Notes: generated by a model from the letters alone, not told the origin. Counted from the first letter of the stretch, positions 1-9,010 are shown. The stretch is 64,000 bases of DNA from Dactylosporangium sp. AC04546 (GCF_022095675.1 NZ_JAHYSG010000002.1:217151-281150); one strand, 5' to 3'. Made by a program: numbers and translations.

Positions 1-1977
1 CCGCGGCTCGGGGAGGAACTCCTTGCCCACGGTGACCGCTTGCGGCGCCCGGTACGACAGCAGGGCCACCTGGGCGTCCAGCAGGCTGACGTCCAGGCGC
101 TGGCCGTGCCCCCGCAGCGAGCGCAGCCGCAAGGCGCCCAACGTGCCCAGCGCGGCGAACAGCGCGCCGGTCAGGCCGCCGATCGGGTTGCCCCAGCGGA
201 TCGGGACGTCCGGGCTGGTGTGGTCGACGGTGATGCTCATGCCACCACCGAGTGCCTGAATCGCGTTGTCGAAGGCCGGGAAGGCGCTCCACGGGCCGGT
301 GTGGCCGAACCCCGTGATCGAGGTCTGGATGAGCTGGTCGTTCTTGCTCTGCAGCGACTCGAAGTCCAGGCCGAGCCGGTGGAGCACCCCCGGCCGGTAG
401 TTGTCGAGCATGACGTCGGCCCGGGAGGCCAGGCCGAACAGGAACTGGCGCCCCTCGGCGGTCTTCAGGTCGGCCACGACGCTGCGCTTGCCCCGGTTCA
501 AGCCGGCCCGGAACGACGCCTCGCGGGTCACGTCCGGGTAGGGCTCCATCACCTGGCCGAACGGCCGCTCGACGCGGATCACGTCGGCCCCCAGGTCGGC
601 CAGGAGTTGGGCGGCGAAGCCCTTGCTGGGCTCGTCGCCGTTCAGCTCCAGGACGATCGTGCCCTCCAAGGCCCGCCCGACCTGACGGGAGCAGTCCACC
701 TCGGCTTCCGGCGCCCAGCGCTCGACCAGCGGCACACCACCACGCTCGTCGCCGCAGTGGATCACGCCGGCTGCGGCGAGGCGCCCCAACTCCGCCGCGT
801 CGAGTCCCAGCAGCGAGCTGAGCACCATCGCAGTGTCCGCCCCGGTCTGCCGTGGGGCCCGCCAGGTGGTGGAGTCGCTGAACTTGAGGGCGTCGCCCGC
901 GACGGTGGCGGTACGGCCGAACTCGTCGGTGACCTCCACCGACATGCCGCGGGCCCGTACCTGCGGGTGCTTGAAGACGTCGGCGACCCGGGTGACCTTG
1001 CCGCACACGACGCCGGCGTCCATGAGGTGCTCCTGCCACCAGTCCGCGGTGCGGGTGCGGAACACCCCCTGCAGGAGCTCGACGAGCTCCTCACGGTGGG
1101 CGTGCCGCGCCGGCCCGGTGCTGAACCGATCGTCGGTCAGCAGGTCCGGCCGCTCCATGATCCGGGCCGCGGCCGGCCACATCCGCTGACTGATGCAGAT
1201 CGCGACCCAGCCCTCGGCGCACTCGAAGTTGCCGAACGGCACGGTGCCCTGGCCACCCTCGAACGGCGACGGCAGCGGCTCCTGGCCGAAGCTCAGGGCC
1301 TGCGGCACCCGGTAGGTGTTGAGGGCGAGCATGACGTCGAGCATCGAGACGTCGACGTGCTGGCCCGCCCCCGTCCGGTCGCGGTGGATCACCGCCGCGG
1401 TGACGCCGATCGCGCTGAAGACGCCGGCGAACAGGTCCCCGATCGGAATGCCCCAGCGCACCGGGGGGCGATCCGGGTCCAGCCGGGTGTAGTTCATCGT
1501 GCCGCACATGGCCTGCACGATCGGGTCGTACGCGGGCATCGTGGCCCATGGCCCGTCGCCGCCGAAGCCGGTCAACGAGCAGGTGATGATCGACGGGTTG
1601 AACGGCAGCAACGACTCCCGGTCGATCCCGAGCCGCTTGGTGACGCCGGGCCGGAAGTTGTCGACGACGACGTCCGCTTGCGCCACCAGCCGGTGGACCA
1701 GGTCGCGGCCCTCGCCGGTCTTCAGGTTCAGGCTCACCGAGTGCTTGTTGCGGGACAGGCCCCAGTTGAAGGCCTCGTCCTCGCTGAGTCGGGTCGGGTC
1801 GATCTCCGCCCTCGGCACGCCGTCCGGCAACGACTCGACGCGGATCACCTCCGCACCGAGATCGGCCAGCAGGAGCGAGCCGAAGGGACCGGAGACGACG
1901 CGGCACAGGTCGAGGACCCGCAGTCCGGAAAGAGGCGTGGACGGCCGGGTGTTCGGGACTTCCGATGGCACACTCAT
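1..1977 (-). CDS. Two-domain class III CoA-transferase (CaiB/BaiF), C-terminus cut by the window edge
   Basis: Family III CoA-transferases move CoA between carboxylic acids through an enzyme-bound aspartyl thioester. The visible 659 residues contain two CaiB/BaiF modules in tandem. Each begins with a core of the LLLADLGAEVIRVE / LLADLGADVIRVERP type and each carries the DN(F/Y)RPGV motif. The N-terminal half has Asp181 in the IGDLFAG stretch where the catalytic Asp sits in this family; the matching place in the C-terminal half reads PIGGLTG, with Gly601 instead. The ATG at 1977 is the first start ahead of the first module. It is transcribed away from the P450 at 2427. The substrate acid is unknown, probably an intermediate of the neighbouring catabolic genes. 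Confidence 0.9.
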   Translation of the reverse strand, partial: MSVPSEVPNTRPSTPLSGLRVLDLCRVVSGPFGSLLLADLGAEVIRVESLPDGVPRAEIDPTRLSEDEAFNWGLSRNKHSVSLNLKTGEGRDLVHRLVAQADVVVDNFRPGVTKRLGIDRESLLPFNPSIITCSLTGFGGDGPWATMPAYDPIVQAMCGTMNYTRLDPDRPPVRWGIPIGDLFAGVFSAIGVTAAVIHRDRTGAGQHVDVSMLDVMLALNTYRVPQALSFGQEPLPSPFEGGQGTVPFGNFECAEGWVAICISQRMWPAAARIMERPDLLTDDRFSTGPARHAHREELVELLQGVFRTRTADWWQEHLMDAGVVCGKVTRVADVFKHPQVRARGMSVEVTDEFGRTATVAGDALKFSDSTTWRAPRQTGADTAMVLSSLLGLDAAELGRLAAAGVIHCGDERGGVPLVERWAPEAEVDCSRQVGRALEGTIVLELNGDEPSKGFAAQLLADLGADVIRVERPFGQVMEPYPDVTREASFRAGLNRGKRSVVADLKTAEGRQFLFGLASRADVMLDNYRPGVLHRLGLDFESLQSKNDQLIQTSITGFGHTGPWSAFPAFDNAIQALGGGMSITVDHTSPDVPIRWGNPIGGLTGALFAALGTLGALRLRSLRGHGQRLDVSLLDAQVALLSYRAPQAVTVGKEFLPEPR

Positions 1978-2426
1978 GATGAGAGGACGATAAGACGTTC
2001 CGAACTAAAACACAACTGCAAGCTTCTTTGCAGCATCATTAAGGCTCTGTAACGCTGACCAGCGAAGTTCCAGGTCACGGCGCGCCCCTAGCCCATTTGG
2101 CCGCCGACCTGCAGTGATCACCGTGACGAGTACTATGATGTTTCTCGCCCAGCGCCCGCCGACTCCGCCGTCGACCAGGGCCACGACCTGGCGCGCAAGG
2201 TGAAGTCCAGCTCGGCGAGGATCCGCTTGACGTGCGTGCCGAGCGTCCGCGGGATCTCCCAGCCGCTCCTGCCGGTGGCCAGCAGCTCTGCGATCAGATG
2301 ACCTGTCGCACCCGGCTCGACCGGCGGCCACTGACCCGTCTTTCGTCTTCTTGTCGTGTCGCGTGTTGTGCGTCACCATACTTACAATGCGGTTTGATCC
2401 ACATTGGCAACACGATTGGGAGTCCG
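1978..2426. other. Intergenic region between divergent genes, with a decayed LuxR fragment
   Basis: These 449 bases hold no intact gene. The middle (about 2157-2320, minus strand) encodes a recognisable but broken LuxR-type HTH. The right end is AT-richer and carries ACCATACTT at 2375-2383, a motif that recurs upstream of other catabolic genes here, so the P450 promoter probably lies there. Near 1985-2045 is another AT-rich stretch that could hold the promoter of the minus-strand CoA-transferase. Confidence 0.6.
2157..2320 (-). pseudogene. Remnant of a LuxR-family C-terminal helix-turn-helix
   Basis: One minus-strand frame reads IAELLATGRSGWEIPRTLG followed by THVKRILAELDFT, the typical GerE/LuxR recognition-helix signature. 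The typical continuation (ARQVVALVDGG) appears only after a shift to another frame near 2197. Sequence upstream gives no ATPase or receiver domain and no usable start. This looks like the tail of a lost regulator. The intact LuxR protein at 38441-40750 ends in a similar but clearly different HTH, so it is not a recent copy of that gene. Found by reading; no profile search was possible. Confidence 0.6.
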
Positions 2427-3674
2427 ATGACCGACCTCGCCCTGGACGACCTGCGGGCCCGTTACCGACGTGACTACGACCCCTACGCCAACAGGTCCAT
2501 CGACGAGCAGCTCGCCGAGCTGGCCGACCGCCGGACCGACAAGCCGGTCAGCTACTCCGCCCGCGGCAACGGCTGCTGGGTGCTGACCGACTACGACGAC
2601 GTCTCCAATCTGCTGCGCCGCAACAACCGCGGTGTGGTCAGCTTCCCCAACGAGCCCGACGGGCTGAATCTCTCCGGCGCGCGCAAGGCTCAGATCCCGA
2701 TCGAACTCGACGGTCCCGAGCACCGTCAGGTCCGCCAGGTGCTCGACCCGCAGTTCGCCCCCAAGAAGGTCGCCGAGCTCGAGGACCACCTGCGCGAGCA
2801 GTGCAACCGCCTGATCGACGCCTTCATCGAGGACGGCAAGGTGGACTTCGTCAAGATGTTCGCGGTGCCGTTCCCGGGCGCGACCGTCCTGGCCATCATG
2901 GGTTGGCCGGGCGAGGACCTGGAAATGATGAACGGCTGGGCCGACGTCCTGCTGCACGGCGTCCCCGGGGGTACCGAGGAGGAGAACAACGCCGCCCGCG
3001 GCCGAACGCACCAGGAGTTCGCCGCCTACATGGCGGAGAAGATCCCGCAGTGGCGGGCCGCCCCTCGCAACGACGACGTCATGTCGGTCATGCTCGACGC
3101 CGAGATCGGCGGTCAGAAGCTCACCGACGACCAGCTCTTCGACTTCTCCGTACTGATGATGATGGCCGGTCTGGACACGGTGCAGAGCGTCCTGGCCCGC
3201 TGCGCGCGCTACTTCGCGCAGCGCCCGGACCAGTGGGACCGCATGTTTGAGGACGCGGAGCAGGTACCGGCCGCGGTGGAGGAGCTGCTGCGCTGGGCCA
3301 CGCCGCCGGTACCGACCCGCACGATCACGGACGAGCACCTGGAGATCCGCGGCGTCAGGATTCCCAAGGGCGAGCGGGTGCACGCGCCGCTGGGCTCGGC
3401 CAACCGCGATCCGAAGTACTACCCCGACCCGGATGCGGTGATCTTCGACCGCCCGGCCAAGCCGCACCTGGCCTTCGGCGTCGGTACCCACCGATGCGTC
3501 GGACTGCACCTGGCCCGGCTCGAGCTGCGGATCGCGTTCGAAGAGCTGCACCGGCGAATCCCCCGGTTCGAACTCGACCCCGACGCACCCGCGCCGCATG
3601 AGCACCTCGGTCTGGCCTGGGGCGTCAACGACGTCCACCTGCGCTTCGCTCCTGGTCCGCGGGAACTGTCGTGA
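2427..3674 (+). CDS. Cytochrome P450
   Basis: A 415-residue soluble bacterial P450, normal length for the class that takes electrons from a ferredoxin. Diagnostic parts are all present: the I-helix oxygen-binding stretch MMMAGLDTVQS, the K-helix ExxR (EELLR) and the heme-binding loop FGVGTHRCVG with its cysteine thiolate. The start is the ATG of MTDLALDD at 2427; the frame stays open upstream, but that stretch overlaps promoter-like AT-rich DNA and lacks P450 sequence. It lies 183 bp ahead of a BVMO on the same strand. Likely role: hydroxylation of an aliphatic or alicyclic substrate at the head of the pathway (inference). Confidence 0.94.
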   Translation: MTDLALDDLRARYRRDYDPYANRSIDEQLAELADRRTDKPVSYSARGNGCWVLTDYDDVSNLLRRNNRGVVSFPNEPDGLNLSGARKAQIPIELDGPEHRQVRQVLDPQFAPKKVAELEDHLREQCNRLIDAFIEDGKVDFVKMFAVPFPGATVLAIMGWPGEDLEMMNGWADVLLHGVPGGTEEENNAARGRTHQEFAAYMAEKIPQWRAAPRNDDVMSVMLDAEIGGQKLTDDQLFDFSVLMMMAGLDTVQSVLARCARYFAQRPDQWDRMFEDAEQVPAAVEELLRWATPPVPTRTITDEHLEIRGVRIPKGERVHAPLGSANRDPKYYPDPDAVIFDRPAKPHLAFGVGTHRCVGLHLARLELRIAFEELHRRIPRFELDPDAPAPHEHLGLAWGVNDVHLRFAPGPRELS

Positions 3675-3795
3675 GTGCCCCGGCCGGGAAGCCGATCCAG
3701 GACACCCGGGGGCGGCTGCGCCGGGACTGACCCCCATACGCGGACGTGCCGATGCAGACCCAATTGGACGGCCTGGCGGTTCCTCTTATGCTGAT

Positions 3796-3804
3796 ACCAT
3801 AATT
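3796..3804 (+). promoter_or_regulatory. ACCATAATT motif upstream of the BVMO
   Basis: ACCATAATT lies 53 bases before the GTG start at 3858 in the 183-bp gap after the P450. CATAAT inside it resembles a -10 hexamer. Similar ACCATANYT sites lie at 2375, 23512, 23523, 25759 and, inverted, 47101. It could be a promoter element or the binding site of a shared regulator. Confidence 0.4.
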
Positions 3805-3857
3805 GCGCGATACCAAGAACACTAAAGCAACATCGGTGCCAGTGCAGGAGGACCTTC

Positions 3858-5468
3858 GTGTCGAAGTCGCAGTCCGCCGTCACCACGCTGGATGCCCTGG
3901 TCGTGGGGGCCGGCATCTCCGGCATCTATCAGCTCTACACGCTCAACCAGCAGGGCGTGGACGTGCGGATGGTCGAAGCGGGTACCGGGGTGGGCGGCGT
4001 CTGGTTCTGGAACCGCTACCCCGGTGCTCGCTTCGACTCCGAGAGCTACACCTACGGCTACTTCTTCTCCCCCGAACTGATCGAGGAATGGGACTGGAGC
4101 GAGGAGTACGCCGGCCAGCCGGAGACCGAGCGGTACCTCAACCACGTCGTGGACCGGTTCGACCTTCGCCGGTTGATCACCTTCGAACAGCGGGTGGTCT
4201 CGGCCGTGTGGGACAGCGAGGCCGCACGGTGGACGGTGACGACGTCCTCCGGTGACGTCTGGAGGCCCCGCCACCTCGTCACCGCGCTCGGGATCCTGTC
4301 CGCGCCGGCCTTCCCGAGCGCCCCGGGGTTGGCGGACTTCCGCGGCGAGTGGGCCCACACCGGGCTCTGGCCGGACGAGGGCATCGACTTCACCGGCAAG
4401 AAGGTGGCGGTGATCGGCACCGGCTCCAGCGGGGTCCAGATCGTCCCGCTGGTGGCCAGGGACGCCGAGCAGCTGGTCGTGTTCCAGCGCAGTCCCAACT
4501 GGTGCACGCCCATCAACAACTTCGCGATCACCCCGGAGCGGATGGCCGACATCCGCAGCCGGATCGGCGAGATCTGGGATGCCACCCAGCTGTCGCCGTC
4601 CGGCTCGATGCACCGGCCGATCATGGAGTCCTCGCTGGAGATGGCGGCCGACCAGCGGCGGGCCCACTTCGACCGCCTCTACGACTCCCCCGGCCTGATC
4701 ATGGCGCTGGGCAACTTCCGCGACGTGGCCCTGGACAAGCGGGCCAACGACAACGTCACCGCCTACATCGCCGAGCGGATCCGGGCCCGGGTCCACGACC
4801 CCGAACTGGCGGAGCGACTGATCCCGAAGGACCACGGCTTCGGGCAGAAGCGGCCGCCGCTGGAGAACGGCTACTACGAGGTCTTCAACGAGCCCCACGT
4901 CTCGCTGGTCTCCACCGGCGAGGAACCGATCGTCCGGTTCACCGAGACCGGGATCGAGACCGTCCACGGTCACTACGACCTGGACGTCATCGTCTTCGCC
5001 ACCGGCTTCGAGGCGGTGGTCGGCTCCTACAACCGCATCGACATCCGCGGGCGCGACGGCCTGGCCCTGCGCGACCACTGGGAGGCCGGCCCCCGCACCT
5101 ATCTCGGCCTCACCGTGGCCGGCTTCCCCAACCTGTTCCTGGTCGGCGGACCGCAGAGCGTCACCGGCGTAATCCCCCGGGCCACGGATTTCCAGGCCGA
5201 CTGGGTGGCCGCCACGGTGGCCGGGATGCGGGAGCGCGGCGAGACCGTCGTGGAGCCTGCCGAGGCCGCCGAGGACGAGTGGATCGACCACGTCAACGCC
5301 GGGATCGTCGGCACGATGCAGGAGACCGCCGAGTCCTGGGCGTTCGGTTCCAACGTGCCGGGCCGCAAGCGCGCCTACCTGCTCTACGCCGGAGGTCTCC
5401 CGCAGTACCGCGAGCGGGTCAAGGCGGCCACCGCCGACGGCTACCGCGGCTTCAAGTTCTCATCCTGA
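3858..5468 (+). CDS. Type I Baeyer-Villiger monooxygenase (FAD/NADPH), copy 1
   Basis: Type I BVMOs insert oxygen next to a ketone, giving an ester or lactone, using FAD, NADPH and O2. The 536-residue protein has the N-terminal Rossmann motif GAGISG, the BVMO fingerprint FxGxxxHTxxWP (read as FRGEWAHTGLWP), a second nucleotide-binding motif GTGSSG, and the cyclohexanone-monooxygenase-like stretch WNRYPGARFDSES. GTG at 3858 is chosen because AGGAG at 3846-3850 lies 7 bases upstream. An alcohol dehydrogenase follows 30 bases downstream, so an alcohol-to-ketone-to-lactone sequence is likely. It is closely similar along its length to the protein at 16204-17784. Confidence 0.95.
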   Translation: MSKSQSAVTTLDALVVGAGISGIYQLYTLNQQGVDVRMVEAGTGVGGVWFWNRYPGARFDSESYTYGYFFSPELIEEWDWSEEYAGQPETERYLNHVVDRFDLRRLITFEQRVVSAVWDSEAARWTVTTSSGDVWRPRHLVTALGILSAPAFPSAPGLADFRGEWAHTGLWPDEGIDFTGKKVAVIGTGSSGVQIVPLVARDAEQLVVFQRSPNWCTPINNFAITPERMADIRSRIGEIWDATQLSPSGSMHRPIMESSLEMAADQRRAHFDRLYDSPGLIMALGNFRDVALDKRANDNVTAYIAERIRARVHDPELAERLIPKDHGFGQKRPPLENGYYEVFNEPHVSLVSTGEEPIVRFTETGIETVHGHYDLDVIVFATGFEAVVGSYNRIDIRGRDGLALRDHWEAGPRTYLGLTVAGFPNLFLVGGPQSVTGVIPRATDFQADWVAATVAGMRERGETVVEPAEAAEDEWIDHVNAGIVGTMQETAESWAFGSNVPGRKRAYLLYAGGLPQYRERVKAATADGYRGFKFSS

Positions 5469-5498
5469 TCCGGTCAACGACGAATGGAGAGGCACGAG

Positions 5499-6593
5499 AT
5501 GAGCACCAGGGCAGCGATCCTTTGGGGCATCGGGGAGCAGTGGAGCGTCGAGGACGTCGAGCTCGCGGAGCCCGGTTTCGGGCAGGTGCGGGTCAAGGTC
5601 CACGCGACCGGCCTCTGCCACTCCGACGACCACGCGGTCACCGGTGACATGCCGACCCCGCTCCCCCTGGTCGGCGGGCACGAAGGTGCCGGCGTCGTGG
5701 AGGCGGTCGGGCCCGGCGTCACCCGCGTGGCGCCCGGCGACCACGTCGTCCTGATCTTCCAGCCGCCCTGCGGCTACTGCCGCAACTGCGCCCGCGGGCG
5801 GTCCAACCTGTGCCTCAACGCCTCGCTGCAGGACTACGGCGCCGCCAAGCCGTTCAAGGCCCGCGGCCAGGAGATCGCCGCCACCGGCGACCTGGGCACC
5901 TTCGCCGACGTAACAGTCGTCTCCGAGCGCTGTGTCGTGAAGATGGGCAAGGACATCCCGTTCAACGTGGCCTCCCTGCTCGGCTGTGCCGTCACCACCG
6001 GTTGGGGCGCGGCCGTCTACCTGGCTGAGGTCGAGCCCGGCGACAACGTCGTGGTGATCGGCAGCGGGGGCGTCGGCATCAACTCCGTGCAGGGCGCGAA
6101 GAACGCCGGCGCCAACCTCATCGTCGCGGTCGACACCGTCGAGCTGAAGCGCCAGAAGGCCCTCGAGTTCGGCGCCACCCACGCGGTCGCTTCGGTCGAG
6201 GAGGCCAGGGAACTGCTGGCCGAGAACACGAACGGCCGCATGGCTGACGCGGCGATCCTCTCGGTGGGCGTCGGCGACGCCAGCAAGCTGGGGCAGATCG
6301 TCGACCTCACCGGTCCGGCGGGCACCACGGTGGTCACGTCGGTCTCGCCGTTCGCCTCCACCACCGTCGAGCTCAACCTCGCGCTGTTCACGCTGAGCCA
6401 GAAGACCCTGCGCGGCAACGTCTACGGTGGCGTCCAGGTGCACCGGGACATCCCGCTGCTGCTCGACCTCTACCGCCAGGGCCACCTGAAGCTCGACGAG
6501 CTGATCACCAGGACCTACACCCTGGACCAGATCAACGAGGGCTACGCCGACATGCACGCGGGCAAGAACATCCGCGGCGTCATCGAGTTCTGA
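5499..6593 (+). CDS. NDMA-dependent zinc alcohol dehydrogenase (MDR family)
   Basis: A 364-residue medium-chain dehydrogenase. The catalytic zinc ligand lies in GLCHSDDH, the structural zinc is held by PPCGYCRNC plus a further Cys in RSNLC, and the NAD loop is IGSGGVGINSVQG. The start and overall sequence match the actinobacterial Rxyl_3153-type family, which holds NADH tightly and passes electrons to an external carrier (in vivo, mycofactocin), as I recall it. ATG 5499 is preferred over 5484 because GGAGAGG at 5486-5492 sits just before it. It is probably co-transcribed with the BVMO and makes or interconverts the ketone it uses. Confidence 0.92.
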   Translation: MSTRAAILWGIGEQWSVEDVELAEPGFGQVRVKVHATGLCHSDDHAVTGDMPTPLPLVGGHEGAGVVEAVGPGVTRVAPGDHVVLIFQPPCGYCRNCARGRSNLCLNASLQDYGAAKPFKARGQEIAATGDLGTFADVTVVSERCVVKMGKDIPFNVASLLGCAVTTGWGAAVYLAEVEPGDNVVVIGSGGVGINSVQGAKNAGANLIVAVDTVELKRQKALEFGATHAVASVEEARELLAENTNGRMADAAILSVGVGDASKLGQIVDLTGPAGTTVVTSVSPFASTTVELNLALFTLSQKTLRGNVYGGVQVHRDIPLLLDLYRQGHLKLDELITRTYTLDQINEGYADMHAGKNIRGVIEF

Positions 6594-6599
6594 GCCACA

Positions 6600-6647
6600 G
6601 CACGGGGACGAAGGGCCCGGCGGTGACCACCGGGCCCTGCTCCGTGC
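6600..6647. terminator. Bidirectional hairpin terminator
   Basis: Nested inverted repeats: outer GCACGG (6600-6605) pairs with CCGTGC (6642-6647), and inner GGGCCCGG (6613-6620) pairs with CCGGGCCC (6630-6637). It lies between the convergent dehydrogenase (ends 6593) and reductase (ends 6655). No T-tract follows, as is common in high-GC actinomycetes. Confidence 0.75.
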
Positions 6648-6654
6648 GTTCGGT

Positions 6655-7842
6655 TCAGTGCGTGGGAGCGGCGGCCAGCTCGTCGGTGAGGTACTTCAGG
6701 TAGAAGCCCATCCGCTTCGGCAGGCCCAGGAGAAGGACGCCGACCAGCCGGCCGTCCCTCCGGTAGCCGATCGCGGCCTCACCGCGGAGCTCTCCTTCCA
6801 GCACCTCGACGTCGGTGGCCAGGGCGGGTTGGCCCAGGGCACGGATGCTCACGGAGGCCTGATCGGACCAGAACGTGGGCACGGTGCCGAACGGCTTCTC
6901 AGCAGGACGGCCGGTGAGGTCGCCGACCAGTGCGGCCGCGGCGTACGAGCTGGTGTCGACGGCGACCTGCCAGTGCTCGATGCGCCGAGGCGTCGCGTCG
7001 TAGCACGCGTTGGGGAACCGCGCCACATCACCGGCGCCGACCGTGCCCTTCCGGCCGCCGAGCCGCAGGAACTCGTCGCAGACGACGCCATCGGCCAGGT
7101 CGAGTCCGTTCCCGGCGAGCCATTCGGTGGCCGGCTGCGACCCGATCGCTTCGACGACGACGTCGGCCTCGAGCCGGGTGCCGTCCGACAGCACGACGCC
7201 GCCCTCGTCGACCGAGGCGACGCCGGTGCCGAGATGGAAGTTCACACCGGCGGCGGCGTGCCGACGCCGCAGCTCCGCGCCGACGAGCGGCCCGAGCGCG
7301 GCGACCATGGGCAGCTCGTCGATCGCCACCACCGAGACGGCGCAGCCGCGGGAGAGCGCGGTACCCGCTACCTCGCAGCCGATGAACCCGGCACCGATCA
7401 CGACCACCCGGGCGCCCGGACGCAGTCGTCCGGTGAGCGCCTGGGCATCGTCCAGCGTGCGCAGCACGGCCCTGGGGCCACTGAGGGATCCCGGCAGGCG
7501 CCGTGCGCGGACACCGGTGGCGGCCACCAGCCCCTGGTAACGAAGCACGGTCCCGTCGTCGAGGGTGACGCAGCACGCGTCGAGGTCGGAGGCGACCGCC
7601 CGACGTCCCAGCCGCCACCGCACAGGATGTCCGCAGTCGCGCCGGCGGAGTTCGACGCTGGCGTGGCCACCGCCCTCGAGCAGCAGTTTCTTCGACAGCG
7701 GCGGACGTGTGTACGGCAGGTGCACCTCGTCGCCGACGATGGTCACCAGACCCTCCCACCCGTGACGGCGCAGCCCTTCAGCCGTGCGCAGGCCGGCCAG
7801 GCCGGCCCCGACCACGACGATTCCAGCGTCGTCGGCGACCAT
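6655..7842 (-). CDS. NAD(P)H-dependent ferredoxin/rubredoxin-type reductase (FAD), copy 1
   Basis: A 395-residue pyridine-nucleotide-disulfide-type flavoprotein of the kind that feeds electrons to ferredoxins for P450s or ring hydroxylases. Visible: the FAD loop VVGAGLAGLRT, YTRPPLSKKLLLEGG, the NAD(P)H loop VIGAGFIGCEVAG, and the second FAD motif VGAGDVARFPN. It is the last gene of a minus-strand set with a 4-base gap from the acyl-CoA dehydrogenase. It is a clear paralog of the reductase at 36610-37821, sharing PPLSKKLL, GAGFIGCEVA and the WSDQ region. Which ferredoxin it serves is not evident; none is next to it. Confidence 0.92.
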   Translation of the reverse strand: MVADDAGIVVVGAGLAGLRTAEGLRRHGWEGLVTIVGDEVHLPYTRPPLSKKLLLEGGGHASVELRRRDCGHPVRWRLGRRAVASDLDACCVTLDDGTVLRYQGLVAATGVRARRLPGSLSGPRAVLRTLDDAQALTGRLRPGARVVVIGAGFIGCEVAGTALSRGCAVSVVAIDELPMVAALGPLVGAELRRRHAAAGVNFHLGTGVASVDEGGVVLSDGTRLEADVVVEAIGSQPATEWLAGNGLDLADGVVCDEFLRLGGRKGTVGAGDVARFPNACYDATPRRIEHWQVAVDTSSYAAAALVGDLTGRPAEKPFGTVPTFWSDQASVSIRALGQPALATDVEVLEGELRGEAAIGYRRDGRLVGVLLLGLPKRMGFYLKYLTDELAAAPTH

Positions 7843-7846
7843 CGCC

Positions 7847-9010
7847 TCAGCCCTTTCGCGCCCGTGAGACCAGCTGGCCCACGATCACGTTGCGCTGGAT
7901 TTCATTGGTGCCCTCGCCGACGATCATCAGGGGCGCGTCACGGAAGTAGCGCTCGACGTCGTACTCGGTCGAGTAGCCGTATCCGCCGTGCACGCGCACG
8001 GCGTCGAGGGCGATCTTCATCGCCGTCTCGGACGCGAACAGCTTGGCCATCCCGGCCTCCATGTCGACCCGGCGGCCGGCGTCGAACTCACGCGCCGCGT
8101 AGAGCGTCAACTGACGCGCGGCCTCCAGGCTGGTGGCCATGTCGGCCAGCAGGTTCCCGACCGACTGGTGCTTCCAGATCGGCTTGCCGAAGGACTCGCG
8201 CGTCTGCGCATAGGACAGCGCATCCTCGTACGCCGCCCGACCGACACCGAGCGCCCGCGCCGCAACCTGCAACCGACCCGTCTCCAGGCCCTTCATCATC
8301 TGTGCGAACCCGAGGCCGGGCACGCCTCCCAGGATGTTGCTCAGCGGCGCCCGATAGTCGTCGAAGACCACCTCGCAGCTCTCGACGCCCTTGTAGCCGA
8401 GCTTGGGAAGGTCCCGCGAGACGGTCATCCCCTCCCCAGGCTCGACGAGCAGCACCGAGATGCCCTTCGAGGCCGGCTGCGCGGTCGGGTCGGTCTTGCA
8501 CAGCAACGCGGTCAGCCCGGCCCGGCGGGCGTTGCTGATCCAGGTCTTGGCGCCGTTGACGCGGTACTCGCCGTCGACCTCCCTGGCGCTCGTCCGCAGG
8601 GCCTGGAGGTCGGATCCGCCGTGCGGTTCGGTGAGCGCCATCGTCGCTCGGACCTCCCCCGTGGCCAGGCGCGGGAGCCAGGTGTCCTGCTGCTCCTGCG
8701 TACCGAACTGGTTGAGGAGCTTGCAGACCACCGTGTGGCCGCCCATCGCGCCGGCCAGGCTCATCCAGCCACGGGCCAGCTCCTCGGTGACCAGGACGTA
8801 GCACTGCATGCTGACCGCGACGCCCCCGTACTCCTCGGGCACCGCGAGCCCGTAGACACCGAGCGCCTTCATCTGCTCGATCAGCGCCTCGGGGTAGACG
8901 TTGTCGTGCTCCAGCTGTTGCACCACCGGCTTGACCTGCTTGTCGACGAAGTCGGCGACGGTGCTGACGACGGCGCGCTCGTGCTCGTCGAGTGCTTCCA
9001 GGCGACCCAT
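7847..9010 (-). CDS. Acyl-CoA dehydrogenase
   Basis: A 387-residue FAD enzyme that makes the alpha,beta double bond of acyl-CoAs in beta-oxidation. Family signatures include ALTEPHGGSDLQALRT (flavin-contacting), VNGAKTWISNARRAG, and the C-terminal ALDAVRVHGGYGYSTEYDVE-like segment followed by GEGTNEIQRNVI. The ATG at 9010 (MGRLEALDEHE) follows AGGAGGAG at a good distance; the longer open frame upstream overlaps the CoA-transferase end and is not acyl-CoA-dehydrogenase-like. It sits between the CoA-transferase (29 bases) and the reductase (4 bases) in one operon. Confidence 0.94.
   Translation of the reverse strand: MGRLEALDEHERAVVSTVADFVDKQVKPVVQQLEHDNVYPEALIEQMKALGVYGLAVPEEYGGVAVSMQCYVLVTEELARGWMSLAGAMGGHTVVCKLLNQFGTQEQQDTWLPRLATGEVRATMALTEPHGGSDLQALRTSAREVDGEYRVNGAKTWISNARRAGLTALLCKTDPTAQPASKGISVLLVEPGEGMTVSRDLPKLGYKGVESCEVVFDDYRAPLSNILGGVPGLGFAQMMKGLETGRLQVAARALGVGRAAYEDALSYAQTRESFGKPIWKHQSVGNLLADMATSLEAARQLTLYAAREFDAGRRVDMEAGMAKLFASETAMKIALDAVRVHGGYGYSTEYDVERYFRDAPLMIVGEGTNEIQRNVIVGQLVSRARKG

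Noticed and set aside
40..2052. Long plus-strand open frame opposite the CoA-transferase
   Set aside because: It is low-complexity Arg/Gly/Val/Asp-rich antisense of a clear CaiB/BaiF gene, with no motif of its own; it is the usual GC-rich shadow frame.
2005..2379. 124-codon minus-strand open frame in the first intergenic region
   Set aside because: Its only meaningful part is the ARQVVALVDGG tail of the broken LuxR HTH; the rest does not match any protein pattern, so it is treated as part of the pseudogene.
3822..5291. 489-codon minus-strand frame opposite BVMO copy 1
   Set aside because: Antisense shadow of a strongly conserved BVMO, with no ribosome site or domain.
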